19,117 nt of DNA from Aldersonia sp036524855 (GCA_036524855.1 DATDBL010000304.1:1-19117); one strand, 5' to 3'; positions 7,409 through 14,760 are shown, numbered from the stretch's first letter. A program made the numbers and translations. Notes: generated from the sequence alone by a model not told the origin.

Positions 7409-7435
7409 TTGTCCACAGATTTCGGTTTGTCCACA
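7409..7435 (+). promoter_or_regulatory. Two perfect DnaA-box sequences in direct repeat
   Basis: TTGTCCACA occurs at 7409-7417 and again at 7427-7435, the same way round and 18 bases apart start to start. This is the preferred DnaA box of high-GC actinobacteria (E. coli TTATCCACA). The pair lies 65-90 bases upstream of the DUF4192 start codon. I found no dnaA, dnaN or AT-rich region here, so an origin is unlikely; DnaA-dependent regulation or titration is the plausible role. Confidence 0.55.
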
Positions 7436-7499
7436 GGCGGGTTCGAATCCCCAGGTCGGCGCGGCGGGCCGGTCGGCGGTGCCCGGCACGCTCGGCACC

Positions 7500-8648
7500 A
7501 TGACAACCACCGCAGACCCGTTCGACCCCACGGCCTCCTGGCAGCGACCGGTGCGCATCGGCGCACCCGGCGACCTGCTGGCGGCGCTCCCGGCGATGCT
7601 CGGCTTCCCACCCGAACGCTCGATCGTCGTCGCCTGCCTCGGCGGCGATACCGGCACCGCCCTCGGCGCGGTGATGCGCCACGACCTGCTCGTCTCCCGC
7701 ACCCGCGGTCTCGAGCCGATCATGACGGCGGCTCTGGACCAGTTCGCCGCGGTCGCGGCGCGCGAACGTGCCAGCGGTGTCATCGCCGCCATCGTCGACG
7801 ACACCGCGGTGTGCACCCGCCCGCGCGGCAGCTGCGACCACCGGCGCCGCCGCCGTGGCTGCGGCCGTTACCTGGCCACCCGCCGGCACGAACTCGTCGT
7901 CGCCGGACTGCGCACGCGGCTGCGTCGCCAGTCGATCCACCTGCTCGCCGTGCACGTCACAGCGGAGGTCGCGGCCGGGCAACCGTGGTGGAGCCTGCGC
8001 AACGACGACCGTGGCGGATTGCTGCCCGACCCGTCCGCGACTGCGGTCGCCGCCGCGCACGTGTTCGAGGGCCGCCAGATCCACGGGTCGCGCGCCGACG
8101 TCGCCGCGGTGATCGCGCCCGACGAAACCGCCCAACGCGCGGTGGCGGCGGAACTGCGCGCCCTCGAACAAGACCCGACCGCACCCGAGCGTCTGCTCAC
8201 CCGCGGCGGCCTCGAACTGGTGCTGCGCGCGGTCGCGGAATTCGACCCGGCAGCACCGCCGGAGTTCCGCCGATGCGCGGAAATCGCCGTGGCACTGCGT
8301 GATCGCGATGTCCGCGATGCGTTGATCGCGCTGTCGGTCGGCGCGAGCGCCGAGGATGCGAACGCGCTGTGGGCGCACCTGTGCCGGGTGCTGCCCGCCC
8401 CGGATCGGGCCGAGCCGGCGACGCTGCTCGGGTTCGGCACCTATATCCGACGCGAAGGACCGTTGGCGGGCATCGCGTTCGCCGCGGCGCTCGCGGCAGA
8501 CCCCCCGCACAGACTCGCGCGCCTGCTCGACTCGGCCCTGCAGGCAGGTATGCGTCCCGACGATATGCGCGATCTCGCCGACACAGGCTATCGGTGCGCG
8601 AAGCGACTCGGGGTGATCCTGCCGCCGCCGCTGGCGCGCACGGAGTGA
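7500..8648 (+). CDS. DUF4192 family protein
   Basis: This is a 382-aa cytoplasmic protein of unknown function. The N-terminus SWQRPVRIGAPGDLLAALPAMLGF with PPERSIVV and the later GGLLPDPSATAVAAAHVFEGRQIHGSR-type segment (near residues 170-200) are the hallmarks of DUF4192; the C-terminal half is a helical repeat-like region rich in Ala and Leu. Residues 105-121 hold C-x6-C-x-H-x6-C, a possible metal site set in an arginine-rich stretch. The ATG at 7500 is preferred over a GTG at 7479 because the conserved N-terminus starts there; neither has a clear ribosome binding site. The gene is convergent with galE 36 bases away and opposite to ideR, as Rv2712c is in mycobacteria from memory. A GC hairpin lies just after the stop. 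Confidence 0.87.
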   Translation: MTTTADPFDPTASWQRPVRIGAPGDLLAALPAMLGFPPERSIVVACLGGDTGTALGAVMRHDLLVSRTRGLEPIMTAALDQFAAVAARERASGVIAAIVDDTAVCTRPRGSCDHRRRRRGCGRYLATRRHELVVAGLRTRLRRQSIHLLAVHVTAEVAAGQPWWSLRNDDRGGLLPDPSATAVAAAHVFEGRQIHGSRADVAAVIAPDETAQRAVAAELRALEQDPTAPERLLTRGGLELVLRAVAEFDPAAPPEFRRCAEIAVALRDRDVRDALIALSVGASAEDANALWAHLCRVLPAPDRAEPATLLGFGTYIRREGPLAGIAFAAALAADPPHRLARLLDSALQAGMRPDDMRDLADTGYRCAKRLGVILPPPLARTE

Positions 8649-8678
8649 CGCCGCCTCCGGCGCCGCGACGCGGTGGCG
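8649..8678. terminator. Hairpins between convergent DUF4192 and galE genes
   Basis: CGCCG-CCTC-CGGCG (8649-8662) and an 18-base hairpin with a 6-bp stem and one G-T pair (8661-8678) fill the 36-base gap between the two stop codons. They overlap by two bases, so they may be alternatives, one per direction. No U-run is seen. Confidence 0.4.
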
Positions 8679-8684
8679 CGGTGG

Positions 8685-9665
8685 TCAGCGTGCGCAGTGC
8701 GCCCGGTCGCCGAGGCCGCGCAGGTAGGTCCACGCGTCGGAGACGATCTCGTCGAGGTCGGTATGGCGTGGCTGCCAACCGAGTTCGGCGATCGCCCGGG
8801 CGCTCGACGCGACGAGCACCGCCGGATCGCCCGCGCGACGCGGTGCCTCCTGCGCCGGGATCGGCTCGCCCGTCACCGTGCGGCACGCCGTGATCACCTC
8901 GCGCACACTGAATCCCGTTCCGCTGCCCAGGTTGTAGATGCGGTGCTGCGCCGGCGTCGAGGAGTCCAGCGCGAGCACGTGCGCCTCGGCGAGGTCGTGG
9001 ATGTGGATGTAATCGCGGATCGCGGTGCCGTCCGGTGTCGGGTAGTCGGTCCCGAAGATCTTGATGTCGTCGCGGTACCCGGCGGCGACCTGCAACACGA
9101 GGGGAATCAGATGCGTTTCGATCACGCGGTTCTCGCCGAAACCGGCGTAGGCGCCCGCGACGTTGAAGTAACGCAGGCTCGTCGGGGCGAGGCCGTAGGC
9201 GTTGGCGTAGGAGGTAATCGTGTAGTCGATCGAGAGTTTCGACGCGCCGTACGGGTTGGTGGGGCGGGTGCGGGCGTCCTCGGTGATCGGCGAGGACTCG
9301 GGCTCACCGTAGGTCGCGGCGGTGGAGGAGAACACGAGACGCTCGATCTCGTTGGCGCGCATGGCGTCGAGCAGCGCGAGCGTCGTCTCCACGTTGCCGT
9401 GCCAGTACAGGGCGGGGTCGACGACGGACTCGCCGACAAGCGATTTCGCGGCGAAGTGCAGCACCCCGTCATAGCCGCCCTCGGCGAGCAAGGGGCCGGT
9501 GTGCGTGGCGATGTCGCCTTCGACGAACCGGGCGCCGGGCGGCACTCCGTCCGCGTTGCCGGTGGACAGATCGTCGACGACGACGACCTCGTTGCCCCGC
9601 TCGATAAGCACCTGTGCGCAGACGCTACCGACGTAACCGGCGCCGCCGGTCACCAGCAGTTTCAT
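8685..9665 (-). CDS. galE: UDP-glucose 4-epimerase
   Basis: This is a 326-aa short-chain dehydrogenase/reductase-fold epimerase that interconverts UDP-glucose and UDP-galactose, needed for galactose use and for galactose-containing cell-wall polymers such as arabinogalactan. Motifs: NAD-binding GGAGYVG at 7-13, Asp31-Asp32 for the adenosine ribose, SST at 113-115, catalytic Tyr139-x3-Lys143 in NPYGASK, and SLRYFNVAGA near 160-170. The length matches bacterial GalE. The ATG at 9665 has AAAGGA a few bases upstream. It follows ideR by 36 bases in the same orientation, the dtxR-galE pair known in corynebacteria, so it should be co-transcribed with the iron regulator. A small intercistronic hairpin overlaps its ribosome binding site. 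Confidence 0.95.
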   Translation of the reverse strand: MKLLVTGGAGYVGSVCAQVLIERGNEVVVVDDLSTGNADGVPPGARFVEGDIATHTGPLLAEGGYDGVLHFAAKSLVGESVVDPALYWHGNVETTLALLDAMRANEIERLVFSSTAATYGEPESSPITEDARTRPTNPYGASKLSIDYTITSYANAYGLAPTSLRYFNVAGAYAGFGENRVIETHLIPLVLQVAAGYRDDIKIFGTDYPTPDGTAIRDYIHIHDLAEAHVLALDSSTPAQHRIYNLGSGTGFSVREVITACRTVTGEPIPAQEAPRRAGDPAVLVASSARAIAELGWQPRHTDLDEIVSDAWTYLRGLGDRAHCAR

Positions 9666-9666
9666 C

Positions 9667-9696
9667 GTGTCCTTTCGTCCTCCATTTCGGGGACAC
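9667..9696 (-). promoter_or_regulatory. Intercistronic hairpin covering the galE ribosome binding site
   Basis: On the mRNA strand GTGTCC (9696-9691) can pair with GGACAC (9672-9667), closing an 18-base loop that holds GGAGGA. The right arm includes the GGA of the galE ribosome binding site just before the ATG at 9665. The 6-bp stem is modest, so an effect on galE translation is only possible. Confidence 0.3.
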
Positions 9697-9701
9697 TCGG
9701 C

Positions 9702-10388
9702 TCAGACCGGGCGGACTTGAACCGCATGCGCGAGTTCGTCACTCAACTCGTACGGCGGATGGCCCGGCACGGTGATCGTCACCACGCCGGGATTGTTCTC
9801 GACGGTCACACGCGCATCCGGCACGACCCCCCCCTCGCGCAGGCTCGCGATCACGTCCGGCTCGGCCTGGATGTGCTCGGCGAGCCGGCGCACCACCACC
9901 GCGGTCGGCACCCCCGTCGGCATGTCGGTGAGCCGCACCAGGGTCTCGCTCGAGGCGAAATCGTGCTCGAGCCCGAGTTCGTCCAGGCCGGGAATCGGGT
10001 TACCGTACGGAGAGGTGGTCGGGTGGTTGAGCACCTCCACGAGGCGCCGCTCCACCTGCTCGCTCATCACGTGCTCCCAGCGGCACGCCTCCGCGTGCAC
10101 GTCCGCCCAGTCGAGCCCGATGACGTCGACGAGCAGGCGCTCGGCCAGACGATGCTTGCGCATCACGGCGATGGCGAGACTGCGCCCCTTCGGCGTCAGC
10201 TCGAGATGCCGGTCACCGGCGACGAGCAGCAGCCCGTCGCGTTCCATCCGGGCCACCGTCTGGCTGACAGTCGGTCCGCTCTGCTCGAGGCGCTCCGCAA
10301 TGCGGGCGCGCAAGGGTACGACGCCCTCTTCTTCGAGGTCGTAGATCGTCCGGAGATACATCTCCGTGGTATCGACCAGATCCTTCAC
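9702..10388 (-). CDS. ideR: Iron-dependent transcriptional repressor, DtxR/IdeR family
   Basis: This is a 228-aa metal-activated repressor that binds iron boxes when Fe(II) is plentiful and controls siderophore, uptake and storage genes. It has a winged-helix DNA-binding domain (about 1-73, with SGPTVSQTVARMERDGLL as recognition region), a dimerisation and metal domain (74-140) and a C-terminal SH3-like domain (about 150-228). Metal residues are in place: Met10, His79, Glu83, His98, Cys102, Glu105 and His106 by alignment with IdeR. The sequence agrees with mycobacterial IdeR along nearly the whole length, diverging mainly in the linker near 140-150. The GTG at 10388 has AAGGGG seven bases upstream and gives the usual N-terminus. 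It heads an operon with galE and diverges from acuC. I saw no iron box in its own upstream region. Confidence 0.96.
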   Translation of the reverse strand: MKDLVDTTEMYLRTIYDLEEEGVVPLRARIAERLEQSGPTVSQTVARMERDGLLLVAGDRHLELTPKGRSLAIAVMRKHRLAERLLVDVIGLDWADVHAEACRWEHVMSEQVERRLVEVLNHPTTSPYGNPIPGLDELGLEHDFASSETLVRLTDMPTGVPTAVVVRRLAEHIQAEPDVIASLREGGVVPDARVTVENNPGVVTITVPGHPPYELSDELAHAVQVRPV

Positions 10389-10415
10389 CCGTATACCCCT
10401 TCGTCCCTGGTGGGA

Positions 10416-10421
10416 ATCCTA
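10416..10421 (-). promoter_or_regulatory. Candidate -10 element of the ideR-galE operon
   Basis: TAGGAT on the minus strand (10421-10416) fits a SigA-type -10 and would start transcription near 10409, about 20 bases before the GTG and just upstream of its AAGGGG ribosome binding site. No good -35 sequence lies at the expected distance. Confidence 0.35.
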
Positions 10422-10543
10422 CCGGCCCGGCGGCCGGTTGTGGTTCTCCACGCGCCGCCCGTCGGCACTGCTCGACGGCCCCCGGCCCGGGCGCTACACC
10501 TGTGGAAACGCCGCAACGGGCACGTATCTTCCGCGACGGGCGA

Positions 10544-10556
10544 TAGCGTTGCGGGC
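10544..10556 (+). promoter_or_regulatory. Probable leaderless promoter of acuC
   Basis: TAGCGT at 10544-10549 lies 7 bases before the ATG at 10557, with no ribosome binding site in between. It matches TAnnnT, with the transcript expected to begin at or next to the start codon. Confidence 0.5.
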
Positions 10557-11861
10557 ATGGCCGCGCAGTTGCCCGACAGCAGGGACGCCGACGGCGCCGC
10601 ACCACCCCAGGCCGCGGGTTGCGCCGAGTCGGGTGCTGTGGTCTGGTCGCCCAAGTATCTCGGTTACACCTGGTCCCCGTCGCATCCGATGAATCCGGTG
10701 CGCCTCGACCTCACGATGCGACTCGCGACCGCGATCGGGCTGCTCGAGGGCGTCGAGGTGGTCGAGCCCGCCAGCGCCACCGAGGCCGAGTTGCTGCGAG
10801 TGCACACTCCCGCGTATCTCGCGGCGGTGCGTGCGGTCGACGACGGCCCGCTGCCCGACCCGACCGCGCCCCCACTCGTCGACCCGCCGCATGGACTCGG
10901 CTCCGAGGACAACCCGATCTTCGCGCACATGCACGAGGCCGCGGCCATTCTCGCGGGCGGCACCCTCACCGCGGCGCGGGAGATCGCGGCGGGGCGTACC
11001 CGCCGTGCGGTGAGCATCGGTGGCGGCATGCACCACGCGATGGCGAATGCGGCGTCCGGCTTCTGCGTCTACAACGACGTGGCCATCGCGATCTCGTGGC
11101 TGCTCGACAACGGCTACGACCGCATCGCCTACATCGACGTCGACGTCCACCACGGCGACGGTGTGCAGCAGGCGTTCGTCGGCGACCCACGGGTGATGAC
11201 CATCTCGCTGCACCAGCACCCGGCGACGCTGTGGCCCGGCACCGGGTGGTCGACCGAGACCGGGGTCGGCGATGCGGAGGGCACCGCGGTGAACGTGCCG
11301 CTGCTGCCCGGCACGGTCGATCCCATCTGGCTGCGCGCCTTCCACGCGATCGTACCGAGTGCGATCGCGGCGTTCCGGCCGCAGATCCTGATCAGCCAGT
11401 GCGGCGCCGACACCCATCGCGAGGACCCGCTCGCCGACCTCGCGTTGACCGTCGACGGTCAACGGGCGTCCTACATCGCGATGCGCGAACTCGCCGACCT
11501 GTACTGCGAGGGTCGCTGGCTGGCCGTCGGCGGCGGCGGATACGGGCTCGTCCGGGTTGTCCCGCGGGCGTGGACACACCTGATCGCGACCGCGCTCGAC
11601 CGGGAGATCGACCCGAACCTGCCGGTGCCGGCGGAGTGGTCGGCGCGGATCGCGGAGTTCGCGCCCGACATCCGGACCCCGGAACGGATGGGCGACGGCG
11701 GCGACGACAACTACCGCAGCTGGGACGGTCCGGGGGGGACGTTCGGCTCCGGTGACGACCGCTCCGACCGGGCGATCGCCCGGGTGGATTCCGCGATCCT
11801 CGCCACCCGGCGGGCGGTGTTCCCGCTGCTGGGTCTCGACCCCGAGGATCCCCGCGACTGA
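10557..11861 (+). CDS. acuC: AcuC-type zinc-dependent lysine deacetylase
   Basis: This is a 434-aa class I histone-deacetylase-fold enzyme. AcuC in Bacillus removes acetyl groups from acetyl-CoA synthetase and so reactivates it. Catalytic features are intact: the His159-His160 pair in GGGMHHAMA, zinc ligands Asp196 and His198 in DVDVHHGDG, the third ligand Asp285 in CGADTHRED, and transition-state Tyr329 in GGGGYG. The N-terminal 25 residues before VVWSPKYLGYTWSPSHPMNP are a variable leader. The ATG at 10557 is preceded by a leaderless-type -10 box. An acetyltransferase-like gene starts 72 bases downstream on the same strand, so enzyme and counter-enzyme appear to share an operon. A longer upstream frame reaching 8673 is antisense to galE and ideR and is rejected. 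Confidence 0.94.
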   Translation: MAAQLPDSRDADGAAPPQAAGCAESGAVVWSPKYLGYTWSPSHPMNPVRLDLTMRLATAIGLLEGVEVVEPASATEAELLRVHTPAYLAAVRAVDDGPLPDPTAPPLVDPPHGLGSEDNPIFAHMHEAAAILAGGTLTAAREIAAGRTRRAVSIGGGMHHAMANAASGFCVYNDVAIAISWLLDNGYDRIAYIDVDVHHGDGVQQAFVGDPRVMTISLHQHPATLWPGTGWSTETGVGDAEGTAVNVPLLPGTVDPIWLRAFHAIVPSAIAAFRPQILISQCGADTHREDPLADLALTVDGQRASYIAMRELADLYCEGRWLAVGGGGYGLVRVVPRAWTHLIATALDREIDPNLPVPAEWSARIAEFAPDIRTPERMGDGGDDNYRSWDGPGGTFGSGDDRSDRAIARVDSAILATRRAVFPLLGLDPEDPRD

Positions 11862-11906
11862 ATGATTCGGTGACCGACCCGAGCGCCAGACCCAGCCCGA
11901 CGCGAC

Positions 11907-11937
11907 AGGAGACAGCATGACCGCGAGGCCGCGATGA
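11907..11937 (+). promoter_or_regulatory. Six-codon leader ORF coupled to the acetyltransferase gene
   Basis: AGGAGA (11907-11912) is the best ribosome binding site in the acuC-pat gap, but it serves an ATG at 11917. That ATG opens a six-codon frame (M-T-A-R-P-R) whose TGA at 11935-11937 overlaps the ATG at 11934 of the next gene as ATGA. The leader includes AGG and CGA, arginine codons that are rare in this kind of genome. Reinitiation at 11934 is the likely consequence. A weaker GAGG six bases before 11934 could also allow direct initiation. Confidence 0.4.
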
Positions 11938-14612
11938 GCGACACCCGCGCCGACGTGACGGCGCACGCGGGGACCGACCGGCCCGGCTTCCCGCAGCACT
12001 GGCTCGCGGACGTGCTCGCCTCCGACGGTGGCGTGGTTCACCTGCGCCCGATCCTCCCCGAGGACGCCGAGGCGATCGTGAAGTTCCACACCGAGCTGTC
12101 GGACCGTTCGCGGTACTTGCGCTACTTCGGCCCCCACCCGCGGCTGTCGGACCGCGAGGTGCAACACGAGGTGGTCGTCGACCACCGCAACCGGGTGGCG
12201 CTGGTGCTGGTACTCGGTGGGGAGATCATCGGCGTCGGCCGCTACGAGCGGATCATGGACGATCAGGGCTCACGCTCGGCGGAGGTCGCGTTCGTCGTCT
12301 CCGACTCGCACCAGAGCCGCGGTCTCGGCTCGATCCTGCTCGAACACCTCGCCGGCGCCGCCGCCGAGAACGGGATCGAGACCTTCATCGCCGAGGTGCT
12401 CGCGGAGAACCGCGGCATGATCATGGTGTTCCGCGAGGCCGGCTACCAGATCAAACGCAGCCTCGACGGCTCGGTGATGCACCTCGAGTTCGCCATCGAC
12501 CCGACCGATGCCCTGCTCACCGTCCGGGAATCGCGCGAACGCGCGAGCGAGGCACGCAGCGTGCGCAACCTGCTCGCTCCCCGGTCGGTCGCGGTGATCG
12601 GCGCGTCGGCGACCACCGGCAAGGTCGGGAGGGCCGTGCTCGACAACCTGCTCGCCGCCGGCTTCACCGGGCCGGTGTTCCCCGTGAACGCCAACAACGC
12701 CTCGGTGCGCGGCGTCCGCGCGTACGCAACCGTGCGCGACATCCCCGACGACGTCGACCTGGCCGTGATCGCGGTTCCGCCCGACGCGATCGGGGGAGTG
12801 CTCGACGACTGCCTCGCCAAGGGTGTCAAGGGCCTCGTCGTGCTCACCGCCGGGTTCGCCGAGCTCGGGACACCCGTGGGTGTCGAGGCCGAACAGAACC
12901 TGATTCATGAGGCCCGCGGACATGGCATGCGTGTCGTCGGCCCCAGCGCGCTCGGCATCGCGAACAACGACCCGGCGGTGTCGCTCAACGCGACCCTGGC
13001 CAACGTGCTCCCGGCGCGCGGCCGGATCGGGTTCTTCTGCCAGTCGGGCCCGCTGGGCGCGACGATCCTGGCCGAGGCCGCCCAGCGTGGAGTCGGCGTG
13101 TCCACGTTCGTCTCCGCCGGGAACCGCGCCGACGTCTCGGGCAACGACGTGCTGCAGTACTGGGACGCCGACCCCGACACCGACGTCGTGTTGCTCTATA
13201 TCGAGTCGTTCGGCAACCCGCGCAAGTTCTCCCGGATCGGACGCCGGCTGGCGCGGACCAAACCGGTCGTGGTCGTGTCCGGCGGACGCGAACCGCGGGC
13301 GGCCGCGTCGTCGGCCCGCTTGCGCGTGCAGCGGGACCTCTTCGCCGAATCGGGGATGATCCAGGTCGAGTCCATCATCGGGTTGTTCGACTGCGCCGTT
13401 CTGCTCGGCTACCAGCCGCTGCCCGCAGGTCCCCGCGTGGTGGTGATCGGCAACACGGCGGCCCTGTGTCGTATGGCGGTCGACGCGGCGGAGGCCGACG
13501 GCCTCGATCCGGTCGACGTGGTGAACCTCGGCCCGGAGGGCACGCCGGACGATTACGCGAGCGCCATCGCCGCAGCCGTTTCCGACGATCGGATCGACGC
13601 CGCGCTGGTGATCTTCTCACCGCCGCTGGTGATCGACGCAGACCGGTTCGCGACGGCGATCAAGCAGGCGTCCGCGGGATCGCCCAAACCGATCCTCACC
13701 AGCTTCGCGGGTCTGTCGGGCATGCCGGATGCGCTCGCGGTGCTCGACGAGGCCGGCGTTCCGACCAAGGGATCCATCCCGAGCTACCTGGATCCGCTGC
13801 GCGCCGCAGGGGCGCTGGCGCGGGTGCGCCGCTACGCCGACTGGCGATCCCGTCCCGTGTCCAACGTGGTCCGGCCCGACGGGGTGGACACCGAGAACGC
13901 CCGCGCCCTGGTTGCCGACTGGTTGACGGCGGCCCCCGAGGGCCGGTGGCTCGACGACCTCGAAGCAGTGCACCTGCTGGCCTGCTTCGGCATCCAAATC
14001 GTCGAGTTCCGCGAGGTGAACAGCGCAGCGGAGGCCGTCGCGGCGGCGGAGGAGCTCGGCTACCCCGTGGCGGCCAAGGCGACCGGGGAGATGTGGCGCC
14101 GCCGCATCGACCTCGACGGCGTCCGGCTCGATCTCACCAGCCCGGAGTCGGTGGAGGTCGGCTACACGGACCTGGCCACTATCTCCGGGCATTCGCTCGT
14201 GCATGTGCAGACGATGGCGGCCAAGGGCATCGGGTGCACGCTCAGCGTCGGCGACGACCCCGCGTTCGGATCGGTGATCGCGTTCGGGCTCTCCGGCGTC
14301 ATCATGGACCTGCTCGACGACCGCGCCTACCGGGCGCTGCCGCTTACGCAGGAAAGCGCGAAGGAGTTGATCGACTCGCCGCGGACGGCGCCGCTGCTCG
14401 ACGGCCACGGGCACACGGCCCCGGTCGACAAGGGCGCACTGGTCGACCTCGCGTCGCGCATCTCGGCGATGTGCGACGACATCCCCGACGTGCGCCAACT
14501 GATATGCGAGCCCGTGCTCGCCTCGGCGGCCGGGGCGGGGGTCATCTATGCGCGGGTGCGCATCGGGCCCGAAACGACCCGGGTCGACCTCGGGCCGCGT
14601 CGGCTGCGCTGA
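11934..14612 (+). CDS. Pat-like protein acetyltransferase: N-terminal GNAT fused to ACD-type acyl-CoA synthetase domains
   Basis: This is an 892-aa multidomain protein. Residues about 35-185 form a GNAT domain with acetyl-CoA loop QSRGLGS at 127-133. Then come a CoA-binding Rossmann domain (about 217-310, SVAVIGAS at its start), a succinyl-CoA-ligase-like region (about 340-590) and an ATP-grasp domain (about 655-885). The order, with GNAT first, is the actinobacterial arrangement; Salmonella Pat has it last. The phosphohistidine motif SHTG of active ADP-forming synthetases is replaced near residues 455-465 (AAASSARLRVQ, no His), and the HKSD-type motif of the ATP-grasp domain reads RRRID. The synthetase part is therefore probably non-catalytic and senses acyl-CoA, as in Pat enzymes. 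With AcuC next door, the likely job is lysine acetylation of acyl-CoA synthetases. Domain calls are firm; the substrate is inferred. Confidence 0.9.
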   Translation: MSDTRADVTAHAGTDRPGFPQHWLADVLASDGGVVHLRPILPEDAEAIVKFHTELSDRSRYLRYFGPHPRLSDREVQHEVVVDHRNRVALVLVLGGEIIGVGRYERIMDDQGSRSAEVAFVVSDSHQSRGLGSILLEHLAGAAAENGIETFIAEVLAENRGMIMVFREAGYQIKRSLDGSVMHLEFAIDPTDALLTVRESRERASEARSVRNLLAPRSVAVIGASATTGKVGRAVLDNLLAAGFTGPVFPVNANNASVRGVRAYATVRDIPDDVDLAVIAVPPDAIGGVLDDCLAKGVKGLVVLTAGFAELGTPVGVEAEQNLIHEARGHGMRVVGPSALGIANNDPAVSLNATLANVLPARGRIGFFCQSGPLGATILAEAAQRGVGVSTFVSAGNRADVSGNDVLQYWDADPDTDVVLLYIESFGNPRKFSRIGRRLARTKPVVVVSGGREPRAAASSARLRVQRDLFAESGMIQVESIIGLFDCAVLLGYQPLPAGPRVVVIGNTAALCRMAVDAAEADGLDPVDVVNLGPEGTPDDYASAIAAAVSDDRIDAALVIFSPPLVIDADRFATAIKQASAGSPKPILTSFAGLSGMPDALAVLDEAGVPTKGSIPSYLDPLRAAGALARVRRYADWRSRPVSNVVRPDGVDTENARALVADWLTAAPEGRWLDDLEAVHLLACFGIQIVEFREVNSAAEAVAAAEELGYPVAAKATGEMWRRRIDLDGVRLDLTSPESVEVGYTDLATISGHSLVHVQTMAAKGIGCTLSVGDDPAFGSVIAFGLSGVIMDLLDDRAYRALPLTQESAKELIDSPRTAPLLDGHGHTAPVDKGALVDLASRISAMCDDIPDVRQLICEPVLASAAGAGVIYARVRIGPETTRVDLGPRRLR

Positions 14613-14634
14613 CCCACCCCGCCCGGGACGCACG

Positions 14635-14696
14635 ACACCGGCCGAATCGGGTGGCCCAGAGGGGGTAGCAGGCCACTCGCCGATTCCGGCCGGTGT
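14635..14696. terminator. Large 22-bp inverted repeat downstream of pat
   Basis: Three paired blocks form one long stem: ACACCGGCCG (14635-14644) with CGGCCGGTGT (14687-14696), AATCGG (14645-14650) with CCGATT (14680-14685), and GTGGCC (14651-14656) with GGCCAC (14671-14676). A one-base and a three-base bulge sit on the right arm, and the loop is 14 bases. It begins 22 bases after the pat stop and is well placed to end transcription from both convergent genes. Confidence 0.7.
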
Positions 14697-14700
14697 GTGA

Positions 14701-14739
14701 GTGATCGAACCCCGCCAACCTCCGTCGGCGGTCGATCAC
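14701..14739. terminator. Second inverted repeat, next to the sigB stop
   Basis: GTGATCGA (14701-14708) plus CCGCC (14712-14716) pair with GGCGG (14727-14731) plus TCGATCAC (14732-14739), with a 3-base bulge and a 10-base loop. It lies 21 bases beyond the sigB stop at 14761 on the minus strand and just 4 bases from the other hairpin, so it is probably the sigB terminator. Confidence 0.6.
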
Positions 14740-14760
14740 GGGCAGGGTGAACCTAGCGAC

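Noticed and set aside
7439..7456. GGTTCGAATCCC, the sequence of a tRNA T-loop, in the DUF4192 upstream region
   Set aside because: Only three of five T-stem pairs form, and no acceptor stem, D-arm or anticodon arm can be found at the right distances.
7356..7499. Replication origin suggested by two DnaA boxes
   Set aside because: Only two boxes are present, with no AT-rich unwinding region and no dnaA, dnaN, parB or rpmH genes nearby. A regulatory or titration role is more plausible.
8673..10556. Long plus-strand extension upstream of acuC in the same frame
   Set aside because: The extension is antisense to galE and ideR, both clearly recognised, and AcuC similarity begins only after 10557.
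9666..10556. IdeR iron box upstream of ideR, galE or acuC
   Set aside because: No sequence close to the 19-base TTAGGTTAGGCTAACCTAA consensus is present in these gaps.
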